Assembly: GCA_050944435.1 (NCBI GenBank) | Contig: JBMNRB010000002.1 | Span: 62,001-126,000, forward strand | Origin: Ruminococcus_G sp050944435 | Lineage (GTDB): Bacteria; Bacillota; Clostridia; Lachnospirales; Lachnospiraceae | Length of the DNA stretch: 64,000 nt | Direction of reading: 5' to 3' | Part shown: positions 21,603 to 30,707 of the stretch, one piece after another | Numbering within the stretch: the stretch's first letter is position 1 | Layout: every line of letters begins with the position of its first letter | Notes under the pieces: generated by a model | Databases searched by the model: none | Told to the model about the DNA's origin: nothing | Seen by the model: the letters and a program-made list of their open reading frames with translations, nothing else | Made by a program: the position numbers and the translations under genes

Positions 21603-23549
21603 ATGAAGTATAAATATCCAAACTTATGCAAACCAATCAAACTGGGAAATGTGACGTTCCGCAACCGTATGTTTTCTGCGCCCATGGGGGGCACAGATAT
21701 TACAAATGACGGCTGTATCGGACCAAAGTCTACAGCCTTTTATGAGCTGCGGGCCAGAGGAGGCGCCGGCGCCGTGACGGTGAGTGAGTGTATGGTTCAC
21801 CCCAAGACAGACGGCTCCCATGCCTATCATCTGGACACTTCTATTTTGAATTCTCTGGCTGCGGCCGCGTATACAGCCGATGCGATCCGCAGACATGGCG
21901 CTATTCCCAGTCTGGAACTGTCACATTCCGGCATGTATGCGGGAACCTATATGACAGACAAGAACCGGCAGCATTCCTTGAACCAGTGGGGACCCTCCGA
22001 CACGGTGCGTCCCGACGGCGTACAGGTAAAGGCGCTCACCAAGGAACTGATCGATGAGATCGTGGAGGCATACGGCAGGACGGCCGGGCTGGCCAAGCGG
22101 GCAGGTTTTGAGATGGTGATGATTCATGGAGGACACGGCTGGCTTCTGAATCAGTTTCTCTCCCCTTATTTCAATAAAAGAACAGACGAATACGGAGGCT
22201 CTCTGGAGAACCGCTGCCGCTTGGCGATAGAAGTGCTGAAGTCGGTTCGGAAAGCGGTGGGGCCTGGATTTCCCATTGAATTTCGAATGAGCGGATCTGA
22301 ACTTTTTGAGGAAGGGTATGATTTGGAAGAGGGCTGCAGAATCGCAGAGCAGATTGAGCCCTACGTGGACTTGATCCACGTATCGGCGGGAACTTATCAG
22401 AGAGGATTCGGAGATACCCATCCTTCTATGTTTAAAGAGCATGGGTGCAACGTGTACCTGGCAGCGGAGATTAAAAAGCATGTGAAGGTTCCCGTGGCCA
22501 CCCTTGGAGGTCTGAACAGTCCCCAGCAGATGGAGGAGATCATTGCCAGCGGCAAAGCCGACATCGTTTATATGGCGAGAGCTCTGCTGGCAGATCCGGA
22601 ACTGCCGAGAAAAGTGGCAGGAAACAGGGATGAAGAGATTGTACACTGTCTGCGCTGCTTTACCTGCATGGCGGAGAGAGCGGCCACAGCCACAAGAAGG
22701 TGTACGGTCAACCCTCTGATCGGAAGAGAGATGGACGGTGTGGAAATCTATCCGGCGCCGGTGAAAAGGAAGGTGCTGGTGGCCGGAGGCGGTCCCGGAG
22801 GTCTTTACGCAGCATATACGGCGGCCAGAAGAGGCCATCAGGTTATCCTCTGTGAAAAGAGCGATGCTGTGGGAGGTATTCTGAAAAGCGAACAGGCCAT
22901 CCCCTTTAAGAAGGAGATGTATGATCTGGGCCAGACCTATGCCCTTCTGGCGAAGAAGGCAGGGGTGGAGATCCGCCTGAATACGGAAGTTACAAGGGAG
23001 TATGCGGAAAAGGAAAATGCGGATGCCCTTATCATCGCTGTGGGTTCCCGACCGCTGGTGCCGCCTATTCCGGGACTTGACGGAGACAATGTGGTTATTG
23101 TCAACAACTATTATCTGGAGAAAGAAAAGGTATCCGATGATGTGGTAGTGTTCGGCGGCGGTCTGGCAGGCTGTGAATGCGCCATCCATCTGGGGATGGA
23201 AGGAAAGAAGGTTCATCTGGTGGAGATGCGGGATGACCTGGCGCCGGATGCAAACGTAAGGCATCGGCCGCTGCTGTTGGCGGAAATTGATAAATATGTC
23301 ACGGTTCATACCGGATGCAAAGGCAAACAGGTGACGGCTGAGGGTATTGTCTGTGAAGATAAAGAAGGAAAGGAACTGCTGGTGCCGGGATCAACGGTGA
23401 TCTGTGCTCTTGGCCAGAGAGCAAGAACCGACGTGGTAGAGGCTTTGCGGGAAGCAGCGCCATATGTGGCGGTCATCGGAGACGCCTCCCGGGTGTCTAC
23501 CATTACTAACGCGGTATACTGGGGGTACCATGCGGCTCTTGATATCTGA
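21603..23549 (+). CDS. Old-yellow-enzyme/dienoyl-CoA-reductase-type FMN-FeS-FAD oxidoreductase, 648 aa
   Basis: Three-part NADH:flavin oxidoreductase. The TIM barrel (~1-370) carries HGGHGWLLNQFLSP and NKRTDEYGGSLENR. A 4Fe-4S ligand set follows (CLRCFTCMAERA..CTVNP, ~345-370). The C-terminal half has an NAD/FAD domain with VAGGGPGGLYAAYTAARRG and a second GGGLAGCE dinucleotide loop. Relatives are 2,4-dienoyl-CoA reductase, 2-enoate reductase and bile-acid BaiCD/BaiH. It should reduce an activated C=C bond; the substrate cannot be read from the sequence. GTG 21600 is an alternative start. It ends directly against the convergent AraC gene with no gap. Confidence 0.9.
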   Translation: MKYKYPNLCKPIKLGNVTFRNRMFSAPMGGTDITNDGCIGPKSTAFYELRARGGAGAVTVSECMVHPKTDGSHAYHLDTSILNSLAAAAYTADAIRRHGAIPSLELSHSGMYAGTYMTDKNRQHSLNQWGPSDTVRPDGVQVKALTKELIDEIVEAYGRTAGLAKRAGFEMVMIHGGHGWLLNQFLSPYFNKRTDEYGGSLENRCRLAIEVLKSVRKAVGPGFPIEFRMSGSELFEEGYDLEEGCRIAEQIEPYVDLIHVSAGTYQRGFGDTHPSMFKEHGCNVYLAAEIKKHVKVPVATLGGLNSPQQMEEIIASGKADIVYMARALLADPELPRKVAGNRDEEIVHCLRCFTCMAERAATATRRCTVNPLIGREMDGVEIYPAPVKRKVLVAGGGPGGLYAAYTAARRGHQVILCEKSDAVGGILKSEQAIPFKKEMYDLGQTYALLAKKAGVEIRLNTEVTREYAEKENADALIIAVGSRPLVPPIPGLDGDNVVIVNNYYLEKEKVSDDVVVFGGGLAGCECAIHLGMEGKKVHLVEMRDDLAPDANVRHRPLLLAEIDKYVTVHTGCKGKQVTAEGIVCEDKEGKELLVPGSTVICALGQRARTDVVEALREAAPYVAVIGDASRVSTITNAVYWGYHAALDI

Positions 23550-24416
23550 TCAGGACCGAAAACCTCTGGGATCAAAATATTTGCGGAACATCTGAGGCGT
23601 AATGCTGTTTTCCGCTTTAAAGGAACGGATAAAATGAGTGCTGCTGGTAAAGCCGCACTCATTTGCTATTTCATTGACACATAAGGGCGATTCGATCAGC
23701 AGGGATTTCGCCCTCTTCATCCGCAGAGAGAGAAGATACTGGTGGGGCGACTGGCCGGTATGCTTTTTGAAAAGCCGGGAAAAATACTGGGGATTCAGGG
23801 CACAGTTTGCAGCGATATCTTCCACGGAAAGATTTTCCTGGAAATGAGAAGTCATAAAACGGATAGACTCGGTAACGGAAGAGGGAATCTGTTTTTTGTC
23901 ATTCATGGCCAGGAGTCCAAGAATATTGTGGAGCAGGAAGGAAAGTTTATGGTCATCGGACAAATCACTCTTTAACTCCTCCAACAGATAATTAAACTGG
24001 AAAAACAGTTCCGGTTTATCGGGAAAAACAATACCTTTGCGGGGGAACAGATAGTCGAAATAGCCTTGAGTGGAACAGCCGTCAAAATGTACCCACTGAA
24101 AGGTGACAGGATCTTCCGCCCAGTATACATGAGGCTTTTTGCAGTCCAAAAATACCACACTGCCTTCGTTGGCAGCAGCATATTGATCCATAAAGCGGAC
24201 ATGAAAGCGGCCTTTTAAAATCCGGGCCAGCAAAAAGGTGTCGCAGAAATCCCGTTTGACACGGTAGGGAAACTGGCAGGTATAAAGGCTTCCAAAATGG
24301 GGATAGTAAAGGAATTCCTTGGCAAAGTTGGAGGGTGAGTGAAAATAAACAATTCGTTCACTGATGAAACCGTTTTCTTGTTCTAGGGGAATAGGTTCTA
24401 ATTTTGTGTAGCTCAT
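23550..24416 (-). CDS. AraC-family regulator, 288 aa
   Basis: Cupin-like N-terminal ligand domain (~1-160) and two AraC HTHs. The first HTH has LSVEDIAANCALNPQYFSRL; the second has CVNEIANECGFTSSTHFIRS. It is divergent from the UroD-family gene at 24544, across 127 bp, and is its probable regulator. It resembles the other AraC protein at 25791 in length and layout, suggesting paralogues. Confidence 0.92.
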   Translation of the reverse strand: MSYTKLEPIPLEQENGFISERIVYFHSPSNFAKEFLYYPHFGSLYTCQFPYRVKRDFCDTFLLARILKGRFHVRFMDQYAAANEGSVVFLDCKKPHVYWAEDPVTFQWVHFDGCSTQGYFDYLFPRKGIVFPDKPELFFQFNYLLEELKSDLSDDHKLSFLLHNILGLLAMNDKKQIPSSVTESIRFMTSHFQENLSVEDIAANCALNPQYFSRLFKKHTGQSPHQYLLSLRMKRAKSLLIESPLCVNEIANECGFTSSTHFIRSFKAENSITPQMFRKYFDPRGFRS

Positions 24417-24543
24417 AATATTTTTATCTCCGGTTAAGTCATAAAATGTATATAATTGCTTAGTTATTGGTGATGATTATACAACGCTGGACGGGTATAA
24501 TCAATAGCAGCAAGATGATTTTGTATCGGACAGGAGGGATAAT

Positions 24544-25638
24544 ATGAAACGGTCACAGCTGGTACTGGATGTTATTACAAAGAAGAATAAGGAGTATCTT
24601 CCCAGTCAGATTACCTTCGCTCACGGTTCCAAAAAAATGGAAGTGGCCGAACGTCTGGGAATGACGGAGGAAGAACTGGACGTCTATCTGGGGAACCATA
24701 TCAAGATCACTGCTCAGCTGGATGATATGATTCAGGTGGACAAAGCGGACAAATACCGGATGGGCGTGGCGATTGAAAAGAAACGTATGATTCCGGAAAA
24801 GGGAAGGGAAAACATGGTGTTTGACCTGTGGGGAATGGAGTATGATCTGAATGAAGGGGGATATTTTAACTATGCCCATCCTCTGGCGAACTGTGATGAA
24901 GACGATTCCCTGCTGGATAACTTCCAGGCGCCGGAGTTAAACGATATGGATATGCTCTTTCGGATTGCCGATGAGGATCTGAAAAAGTACGGAGATGATT
25001 TCCTGGTGATTCTAAGCGGCTATAATGGGATCTGGGAGAAGGCATATCAGCTTATGGGGATGGAAGAGTTTTTATGTCTTCTGATGACAGAACCGGAAAA
25101 GGCCTGCCGGATTATGGATGTAATTACGGACTATAAAGTGGAAGTGGCAAAGGAGACGGTGAAAAGGGGGTATCCCATCGGTCATTACGGTGATGATCTG
25201 GGAACGCAGATCAGTACGATTGTATCAGAGGATACCTTTGTGAAATATTTTCTGCCCAGATTCAAAAAAGTATTCCGGGTATTTAAAGACGCGGGACTTC
25301 CGGTGCAGATGCATTCCTGCGGAAAAATCACCCCCTTTATTTCCCATCTGATTGACGCGGGGCTGGATGTGCTGGAACCGGTACAGGCCTGTCTGGACTT
25401 TAAATTTTTAAAGAGAGAATATGGAAAATACCTCACCTTCTACGGAGGAGTGGATACCCAGGATCTGCTTACTTTCCGCACGCCTCAGGAAGTGTATGAC
25501 GGTACGCTGGAAGTGATTAAGGTGCTGGGAGAGGGCGGAGGCCTGATCATCGGGCCTTCTCAGGAAGTGATGAACAATGTGCCGGCGGAAAATGTACTGG
25601 CTCTTATGAAAGCCATCAAAACGGCCCGGGGAGAATGA
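24544..25638 (+). CDS. UroD/MtaA-family protein 1, 364 aa
   Basis: Uroporphyrinogen-decarboxylase-fold protein of the methyltransferase branch. The metal-type motif MHSCGKI (~258) is retained, as in corrinoid-dependent methyltransferases where His and Cys bind zinc. A Gly-rich C-terminal strand, GGGLIIGPSQEVMNNVP, is also typical. It may be a methyltransferase for an imported methylated compound, but no corrinoid protein gene is nearby. It is divergent from the AraC gene and monocistronic, ending in a terminator. GGAGG precedes the ATG. Confidence 0.85.
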   Translation: MKRSQLVLDVITKKNKEYLPSQITFAHGSKKMEVAERLGMTEEELDVYLGNHIKITAQLDDMIQVDKADKYRMGVAIEKKRMIPEKGRENMVFDLWGMEYDLNEGGYFNYAHPLANCDEDDSLLDNFQAPELNDMDMLFRIADEDLKKYGDDFLVILSGYNGIWEKAYQLMGMEEFLCLLMTEPEKACRIMDVITDYKVEVAKETVKRGYPIGHYGDDLGTQISTIVSEDTFVKYFLPRFKKVFRVFKDAGLPVQMHSCGKITPFISHLIDAGLDVLEPVQACLDFKFLKREYGKYLTFYGGVDTQDLLTFRTPQEVYDGTLEVIKVLGEGGGLIIGPSQEVMNNVPAENVLALMKAIKTARGE

Positions 25639-25668
25639 ACATCTGAAACGATAAAAGAATACCAGTTG

Positions 25669-25717
25669 AAGTGCCGGTAATACCGTGTACTGCGGGGCAT
25701 ACCGGCGCTTTGATTTT
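25669..25717 (+). terminator. Terminator after UroD-family gene 1
   Basis: 11-bp stem AAGTGCCGGTA (25669-25679) with TACCGGCGCTT (25700-25710, one wobble), then TGATTTT. Confidence 0.7.
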
Positions 25718-25790
25718 ACACTTTATGCAAATAATAAGATTATATTTTTTCATTTTAAATTTGCATATGGCGAATGCAGGAAAAAATATT

Positions 25791-26660
25791 TCACTGACGG
25801 AAACCGGAAGGATCGAAAAATTTTCGAAACATGGTGGGGGTTACTTCAGTTTCCTGTTTAAAAGCACGGATAAAATGGGACGTGCTGGAAAAACCGCAGG
25901 CAGAGGCAATGCTGTCCAGGTTCATCCTGGTTTCGGTTAAAAGTTCTCTGGCAGTGCGCAGACGAATGGAAAATAAATATTCGTGGGGAGTATATCCTGT
26001 TTCTGCTTTGAATATCCGGGAAAAATGATATTTGCTCAAAGAGACGCTGGAGGCGATATCCTCCACATGGATATCACGCTGGAAATTGTTTTGAATATAG
26101 GTTTTGGCCTGTACCACAGGAGGACTTAAAATCTTCTGACTTTGAGCGGCCAATATGGTGAGAATATTGTGAACCAGAAGGGAGAGTCTGTGATCATCAG
26201 GCGAAATGGATTCCAGTTCGTTTTGGACGGAGTTAAATAAAAATGCCGCCTCCGGTTTGTCCCGGTAAAGGGCTCCATATTGTCGGTAAAGATAATTGTA
26301 ATAGTACAGGGAGCTGTTGCCGGCGAAGGTAAAATGCTGGAAGGTAACCGGAAACTTCGCGTAATAACGGTGATAATTGAGGCCGTTAATCAATACCACA
26401 TCTCCAGGCCCGGCGGTGAAAGATTTGTCCTCATATTCAAAATACAGGTTCCCGTCCAGAATGCGAAAAAGGATGAACATATTAAGATTCCGGCGCCGCA
26501 CCTGATAAGGGGCGTCGCAGATATATTCATTTCCCCAGAGGACGCAGAAGAGATATTCGCGGGCAAAGGGGCAGGGGGAATGGAATCCTCCGTTTTTTCG
26601 TTTCAGAATGCCGTACTCCCGTGGAATGATGGCATCTCTGTGAAGTTTTTCTACAAACAT
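25791..26660 (-). CDS. AraC-family regulator, 289 aa
   Basis: Cupin-type N-terminal domain and paired AraC HTHs (VEDIASSVSLSKYHFSRIFK and LDSIASACGFSSTSHFIRAF). Start 26660 has GGGAGG 6 bp upstream. It is divergent from the ABC importer operon and is its likely regulator, probably sensing the imported ligand. Confidence 0.92.
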   Translation of the reverse strand: MFVEKLHRDAIIPREYGILKRKNGGFHSPCPFAREYLFCVLWGNEYICDAPYQVRRRNLNMFILFRILDGNLYFEYEDKSFTAGPGDVVLINGLNYHRYYAKFPVTFQHFTFAGNSSLYYYNYLYRQYGALYRDKPEAAFLFNSVQNELESISPDDHRLSLLVHNILTILAAQSQKILSPPVVQAKTYIQNNFQRDIHVEDIASSVSLSKYHFSRIFKAETGYTPHEYLFSIRLRTARELLTETRMNLDSIASACGFSSTSHFIRAFKQETEVTPTMFRKFFDPSGFRQ

Positions 26661-26850
26661 ATGTGACCTCCCGAAAATCATGCTGCATTACAGCAAGAAA
26701 TGTATATATAATCGCACGAAAATATGATGTATTCATGCTAAAAATATTATAATATATTTTTCAACGAAGCACAATACATAAAAAATAATTAAAAAACGAA
26801 GAAAAACAGTGCAAAATAGCAGAGCACAATAAGTCAATAAGGGAAATTTG

Positions 26851-26880
26851 TTGACTTTTTTAACAAGCACGAAATGTAAT
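26851..26880 (+). promoter_or_regulatory. Promoter of the ABC importer operon
   Basis: TTGACT (26851-26856), 18-bp spacer, TGTAAT (26875-26880), 69 bp before the lipoprotein ATG. The flanking 26690-26850 stretch is very AT-rich and must hold the AraC regulator's sites. Confidence 0.6.
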
Positions 26881-26948
26881 GTGTTTGAGCAGATATTGGC
26901 ACCTGATGGTGTTGAATATAGAAAGAATTTATAAAGGAGGAATGAAAC

Positions 26949-27935
26949 ATGAAAAAGAAATTGATCGCAGGTTTTTTGGCAGCGGTTATGGTGTCAGCTT
27001 CACTGACTGGATGTGGAGGAAATGAGGAGGCGTCCTCAGAAAGCAGTGAGTCTGCAGAAGCTTCCCAGCAGGAAGAAGGAGGAGACGGAAGTATTTCCAT
27101 TGGATTTACAGCGGATTATCTCAGTGACTTCATGGCTAACGTGGTGGACGGTGTAAATGCGGCGGCTGAAGAAAACGGGGTAGAAGTAACTGTCCAGGAT
27201 GCGGAATTCGATGTATCTAAACAATTGCAGCAGGTGGAAAACTTCGTCAATTCCGGTGTGGACGCAGTGGTAATGAAACCGGTAGATTCAGAAGCCTGTG
27301 AACCCATCAGTCAGGCTTGCGAAAAAGCAGGAGTGCCATTAGTAGTAGTTAATACGGAGATGTCCGCTCCCTGTGATTCTTACGTAGGTTCTGACCATAC
27401 ATATTCCGGCGAACTGCAGGGCGAGTATCTGGTGGAACAGATGCCGGAAGGCGGAAAAGTAGCCATTCTTATGGGCGAAGTCCAGGTACAGGCAACCACC
27501 CAGAGAACGGAAGGCGTGAAATCTGTACTGGAAGAAGCAGGAAACTTTGAGGTTGTATCAGAGATGGATGCAGGCTGGATGCGTGACGAAGCGATGGATA
27601 CAGTGGAAAACTGGCTGAATTCCGGTCTGGAAATTGATGCCATTGTGGCCAACAATGATGAGATGGCCATTGGAGCATCTATGGTGCTGGAGGAAAACGG
27701 TGTAGATGATATCATCGTATGCGGTATCGACGCATCTGACGAGGCGCTTAGCCGGATGCAGGACGGCAAAATGGCGATGACAGTGTTCCAGGATGGATAT
27801 CAGCAGGGATACCAGGGAGTGGAAACGGCAATCAAACTGATCAATGGTGAAACGGTAGAAGAATTTGTGGATGTACCGTATCAGCCGGTGACCGGTGACA
27901 ATCTGGATGAATTCCTGGCGGAACAGGGAAAATAA
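26949..27935 (+). CDS. Sugar-type ABC importer substrate-binding lipoprotein, 328 aa
   Basis: Lipoprotein signal with lipobox LTGC (Cys22), a Ser/Glu-rich linker, then a ribose-binding-type periplasmic domain: ISIGFTADYLSDFMANVVDG, VVMKPVDSEACEPI and IVANNDEMAIGASMVL. Family members bind pentoses, hexoses, autoinducer-2 or related polyols. The acidic linker is usual for Lachnospiraceae lipoproteins. It is the first gene of a three-gene importer operon and is followed by a leaky terminator, which should give it higher expression than the other two. Confidence 0.93.
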   Translation: MKKKLIAGFLAAVMVSASLTGCGGNEEASSESSESAEASQQEEGGDGSISIGFTADYLSDFMANVVDGVNAAAEENGVEVTVQDAEFDVSKQLQQVENFVNSGVDAVVMKPVDSEACEPISQACEKAGVPLVVVNTEMSAPCDSYVGSDHTYSGELQGEYLVEQMPEGGKVAILMGEVQVQATTQRTEGVKSVLEEAGNFEVVSEMDAGWMRDEAMDTVENWLNSGLEIDAIVANNDEMAIGASMVLEENGVDDIIVCGIDASDEALSRMQDGKMAMTVFQDGYQQGYQGVETAIKLINGETVEEFVDVPYQPVTGDNLDEFLAEQGK

Positions 27936-27946
27936 AAGAAAACTTC

Positions 27947-27978
27947 AGAGGAGGCAGAGCAGCTGCTTCCTCTGTTTT
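27947..27978 (+). terminator. Intra-operon attenuator
   Basis: AGAGGAGGCAG (27947-27957) with CTGCTTCCTCT (27963-27973), then GTTTTTC. Position between the binding-protein and ATPase genes is typical for unequal expression of importer parts. Confidence 0.7.
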
Positions 27979-27999
27979 TCAGAAAGGAGGAAGACTTAA

Positions 28000-29514
28000 A
28001 TGAGCAGTACGCCTTTGCTTAAAATGGAACATATCCGGAAGGTGTTTCCGGGAGTGGTGGCGCTGGATGATGTTTCCTTAACCATCCGGGAAGGAACAGT
28101 CCACGCATTGATGGGAGAGAACGGCGCGGGGAAATCCACACTGATGAAGATTCTCACCGGTGTTTATGACAAGACGGAAGGCACGATCCTGTGGCAGGGA
28201 AAGGAGCTGAATACCAGCTCCATCACCCATGTGCTGGAAAGCGGAATCACCATGATTTTTCAGGAACTGAATCCCATCCGTACCATGAAAGTCTGTGAAA
28301 ACATTTATGTGGGCCGGGAGCCTTACAAAATTAAAGGGATTTTGCTGGACCGGAAAAAAATTGTGGAGGATACCAAAGCGCTGTTTGACGACCTGGGCAT
28401 CTCAGATATTGATCCCAATGAAATGGTGGGAAATCTGACGGTGGCCAAGATGCAGATGGTGGAGATTGCCAAAGCCATTTCCTATAACGCAAAACTGATC
28501 ATTATGGATGAACCCACCTCCGCTATCAGCGAAAAGGAGTGCCAACATTTATTCCGGATGGTAAATAACCTGAAACAAAGAGGTATCGCCTTTATTTTTA
28601 TTACCCACAAGATGGATGAAGTGTTTCAGATATCGGATGAAATTACGATCATGCGGGACGGAACTTATGTGGGAACCTATGATGCGAAAAAGATAACCCA
28701 TGACGAGCTGGTGCGGCTGATGGTGGGACGGGAAATCACCGAGATGTTCCCCAAAGAAGAGGCGGAAATTACCGATGTAAAACTGGAAGTGGAAAATCTG
28801 AATGTGCCTGGGGTGCTGAAAAATATCAGTTTTAAGGTGCATAAGGGGGAAATCCTGGGATTTGCCGGACTGATGGGAGCCGGGCGCACCGAAGTGATGG
28901 AAGCGCTTTTTGGAATACGGAAAACCAGTTCAGGTACGATAAAAATCGACGGGAAAGAAGTGCAGATCCGTTCACCGAAGGATGCGATCAAACATAGGAT
29001 TGCTTTTCTGACGGAAGACAGGCGGACAACGGGATGTTTTCTGCCCCTGTCCGTTCGGGACAACATCATGGTCTGCAGTTATGACCAGGTATCCAATGGC
29101 CTGAAAAAGATCAGCATAGGGAAAGAAAAACAGGTGTGCAGGGAACAGATTGACCGGTATGCCATCAAGACTCCGGGGCAGGAACAGATTATCGGGAACT
29201 TAAGCGGCGGAAACCAGCAGAAGGTGCTGATTGCCCGGTGGCTGCTGACGAAACCGGATATTATTATTCTGGATGAGCCCACCCGTGGAATCGATGTGGG
29301 AAGCAAATCGGAGATCCATAAAATGATCAGCCGTCTGGCCGGAGAGGGAGTGGCGGTAATTATGATTTCGTCGGAACTTCCGGAAGTCCTGGGGATGAGT
29401 GACCGTATTATGGTAATGTACGAGGGAAGAATCACTGGGGAAGTACCCCGGGAAGAAGCAAATCAGGAAGTGATCATGCGGTATGCTTCCGGTATTACGG
29501 ATGAAGCGGTGTAG
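28000..29514 (+). CDS. Ribose/galactose-type ABC transporter ATPase (RbsA/MglA-like), 504 aa
   Basis: Two fused ATPase domains. The first has Walker A GENGAGKST (~44) and the second a degenerate GLMGAGRTE (~290), which is normal for this family. Signature LSGGNQQKVLIARWL (~400) is followed by Walker B IIILDEPTRGID. It energises uptake through the permease encoded downstream. AAGGAGG precedes the ATG. Confidence 0.95.
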   Translation: MSSTPLLKMEHIRKVFPGVVALDDVSLTIREGTVHALMGENGAGKSTLMKILTGVYDKTEGTILWQGKELNTSSITHVLESGITMIFQELNPIRTMKVCENIYVGREPYKIKGILLDRKKIVEDTKALFDDLGISDIDPNEMVGNLTVAKMQMVEIAKAISYNAKLIIMDEPTSAISEKECQHLFRMVNNLKQRGIAFIFITHKMDEVFQISDEITIMRDGTYVGTYDAKKITHDELVRLMVGREITEMFPKEEAEITDVKLEVENLNVPGVLKNISFKVHKGEILGFAGLMGAGRTEVMEALFGIRKTSSGTIKIDGKEVQIRSPKDAIKHRIAFLTEDRRTTGCFLPLSVRDNIMVCSYDQVSNGLKKISIGKEKQVCREQIDRYAIKTPGQEQIIGNLSGGNQQKVLIARWLLTKPDIIILDEPTRGIDVGSKSEIHKMISRLAGEGVAVIMISSELPEVLGMSDRIMVMYEGRITGEVPREEANQEVIMRYASGITDEAV

Positions 29515-29533
29515 GAAAGGAGAGAAAAGTATC

Positions 29534-30496
29534 ATGAAAGAGAAAACCATGAAAGAGAAAGCACTGGCGGTTTATAATAAAGCGGGTGTGTTTATTATTC
29601 TGCTGTTGATGGTCATCATTCTGTCCATCATGACAGACACATTTTTAACAGCCAATAACCTGATTAATATTGTGCGTCAGGTAACGTTCTGGGCAATCAT
29701 CGGTCTGGGCGCCCTGCTGACGCTGATCGGCGGGGATTTCGATCTGTCTCCCGGATCTGTGGTAGGTCTGGTGTCGGTGTTGAGCGCCATGACGATCCAG
29801 GCGGATCTTAACAATTCTCTGGTTCTTCCCATTCTGGTGACCCTTGGCGTGGGGCTGGCGGTAGGCCTGGTCAACGGTATATTGATTGCCTATCTGAATA
29901 TGCCGGCGTTTATTGCGACACTGGGAACGCAGCTTCTGGTGCGCGGCCTTGCCCTTTATATTTCCAACGGACGTCCCGTCAGCAACCTGGATGACGCATT
30001 CACTTTCCTTGGGGGCGGAAGTATTGGGATCATACCGGTTCCTGTAATCATTTTGATTGTTCTGGCTTTGATCACCTGGTATCTGCTGAAATATACCCGG
30101 CTGGGACGCCACATCTATGCCATCGGAGGAAATGCGCAGGCGGCAGTGGTATCGGGCGTCAATGCCAGAGCGGTTAAACTGTTTACTTTTGTTTTTGCAG
30201 GCGTGATGGCGGCTATTTCCGGGATGATTCTGACGGCCCGTGTGGCATCGGGACAGCCCAGCCTTGGAGAACAGTTTGAAATGAAAGCAATTTCCGGATG
30301 TGTAATCGGAGGCGTCAGCTTAAAAGGCGGAATAGGTTCTGTTTACAGTCTGATCTGCGGTATCCTGGTCATCGGTGTTTTGAACAATGGTATGGACCTG
30401 ATGAATGTCAGCGGCTATATGCAGCAGATAGCGGAAGGTGTAATTCTGATTCTGGCAGTGCTGCTGGATGTATTCCGTTCCAGAACGGCGAAATAG
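29534..30496 (+). CDS. Ribose-type ABC permease (RbsC-like), 320 aa
   Basis: About ten hydrophobic segments with the RbsC signature GGDFDLSPGSVVGLVSVL, the inner loop GGNAQAAVVSGVNARAVKL (EAA-like) and GGVSLKGGIGSVYS. Start 29534 is chosen because AAAGGAGAG lies upstream; the frame runs in from within the ATPase gene. It is the last gene of the importer operon. Confidence 0.95.
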   Translation: MKEKTMKEKALAVYNKAGVFIILLLMVIILSIMTDTFLTANNLINIVRQVTFWAIIGLGALLTLIGGDFDLSPGSVVGLVSVLSAMTIQADLNNSLVLPILVTLGVGLAVGLVNGILIAYLNMPAFIATLGTQLLVRGLALYISNGRPVSNLDDAFTFLGGGSIGIIPVPVIILIVLALITWYLLKYTRLGRHIYAIGGNAQAAVVSGVNARAVKLFTFVFAGVMAAISGMILTARVASGQPSLGEQFEMKAISGCVIGGVSLKGGIGSVYSLICGILVIGVLNNGMDLMNVSGYMQQIAEGVILILAVLLDVFRSRTAK

Positions 30497-30512
30497 AAAA
30501 TGGAAAAGGGAT

Positions 30513-30542
30513 AAGGCTCCGGGGATTTTCCGGAGCCTTTTT
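30513..30542 (+). terminator. Terminator of the ABC importer operon
   Basis: Perfect 10-bp stem AAGGCTCCGG and CCGGAGCCTT followed by TTT. The 165 bases after it, up to 30707, hold no convincing gene. Confidence 0.9.
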
Positions 30543-30707
30543 GGATGTAAGTGCTGGAATTGAAATCCATGGAAACAGCTTCCAGCAGATAGTGAAACAG
30601 GTAATTTTCAAAATGACTGCTCCACAAAGGAACAGATATCGTTCTAATAGACAGTTTCACTGTGTCCTCACCTCTCTTTGTATCATATCACAGCGGGGCT
30701 CTGTCTG

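Noticed and set aside
21921..23309. 462-codon minus-strand frame opposite the reductase
   Set aside because: Cys/His/Arg-rich composition typical of antisense frames; no start site; the plus-strand gene is certain.
21603..23549. Bilirubin reductase (BilR)
   Set aside because: The barrel motif is HGGHGWLLNQF, the usual dienoyl-reductase type, and no BilS-like flavodoxin gene is adjacent.
30415..30660. Minus-strand 81-codon frame after the ABC importer, with a GAGAGGTGAGG ribosome-like site
   Set aside because: Its C-terminal half is the antisense of the terminator and permease gene; no family likeness. At most a small remnant.
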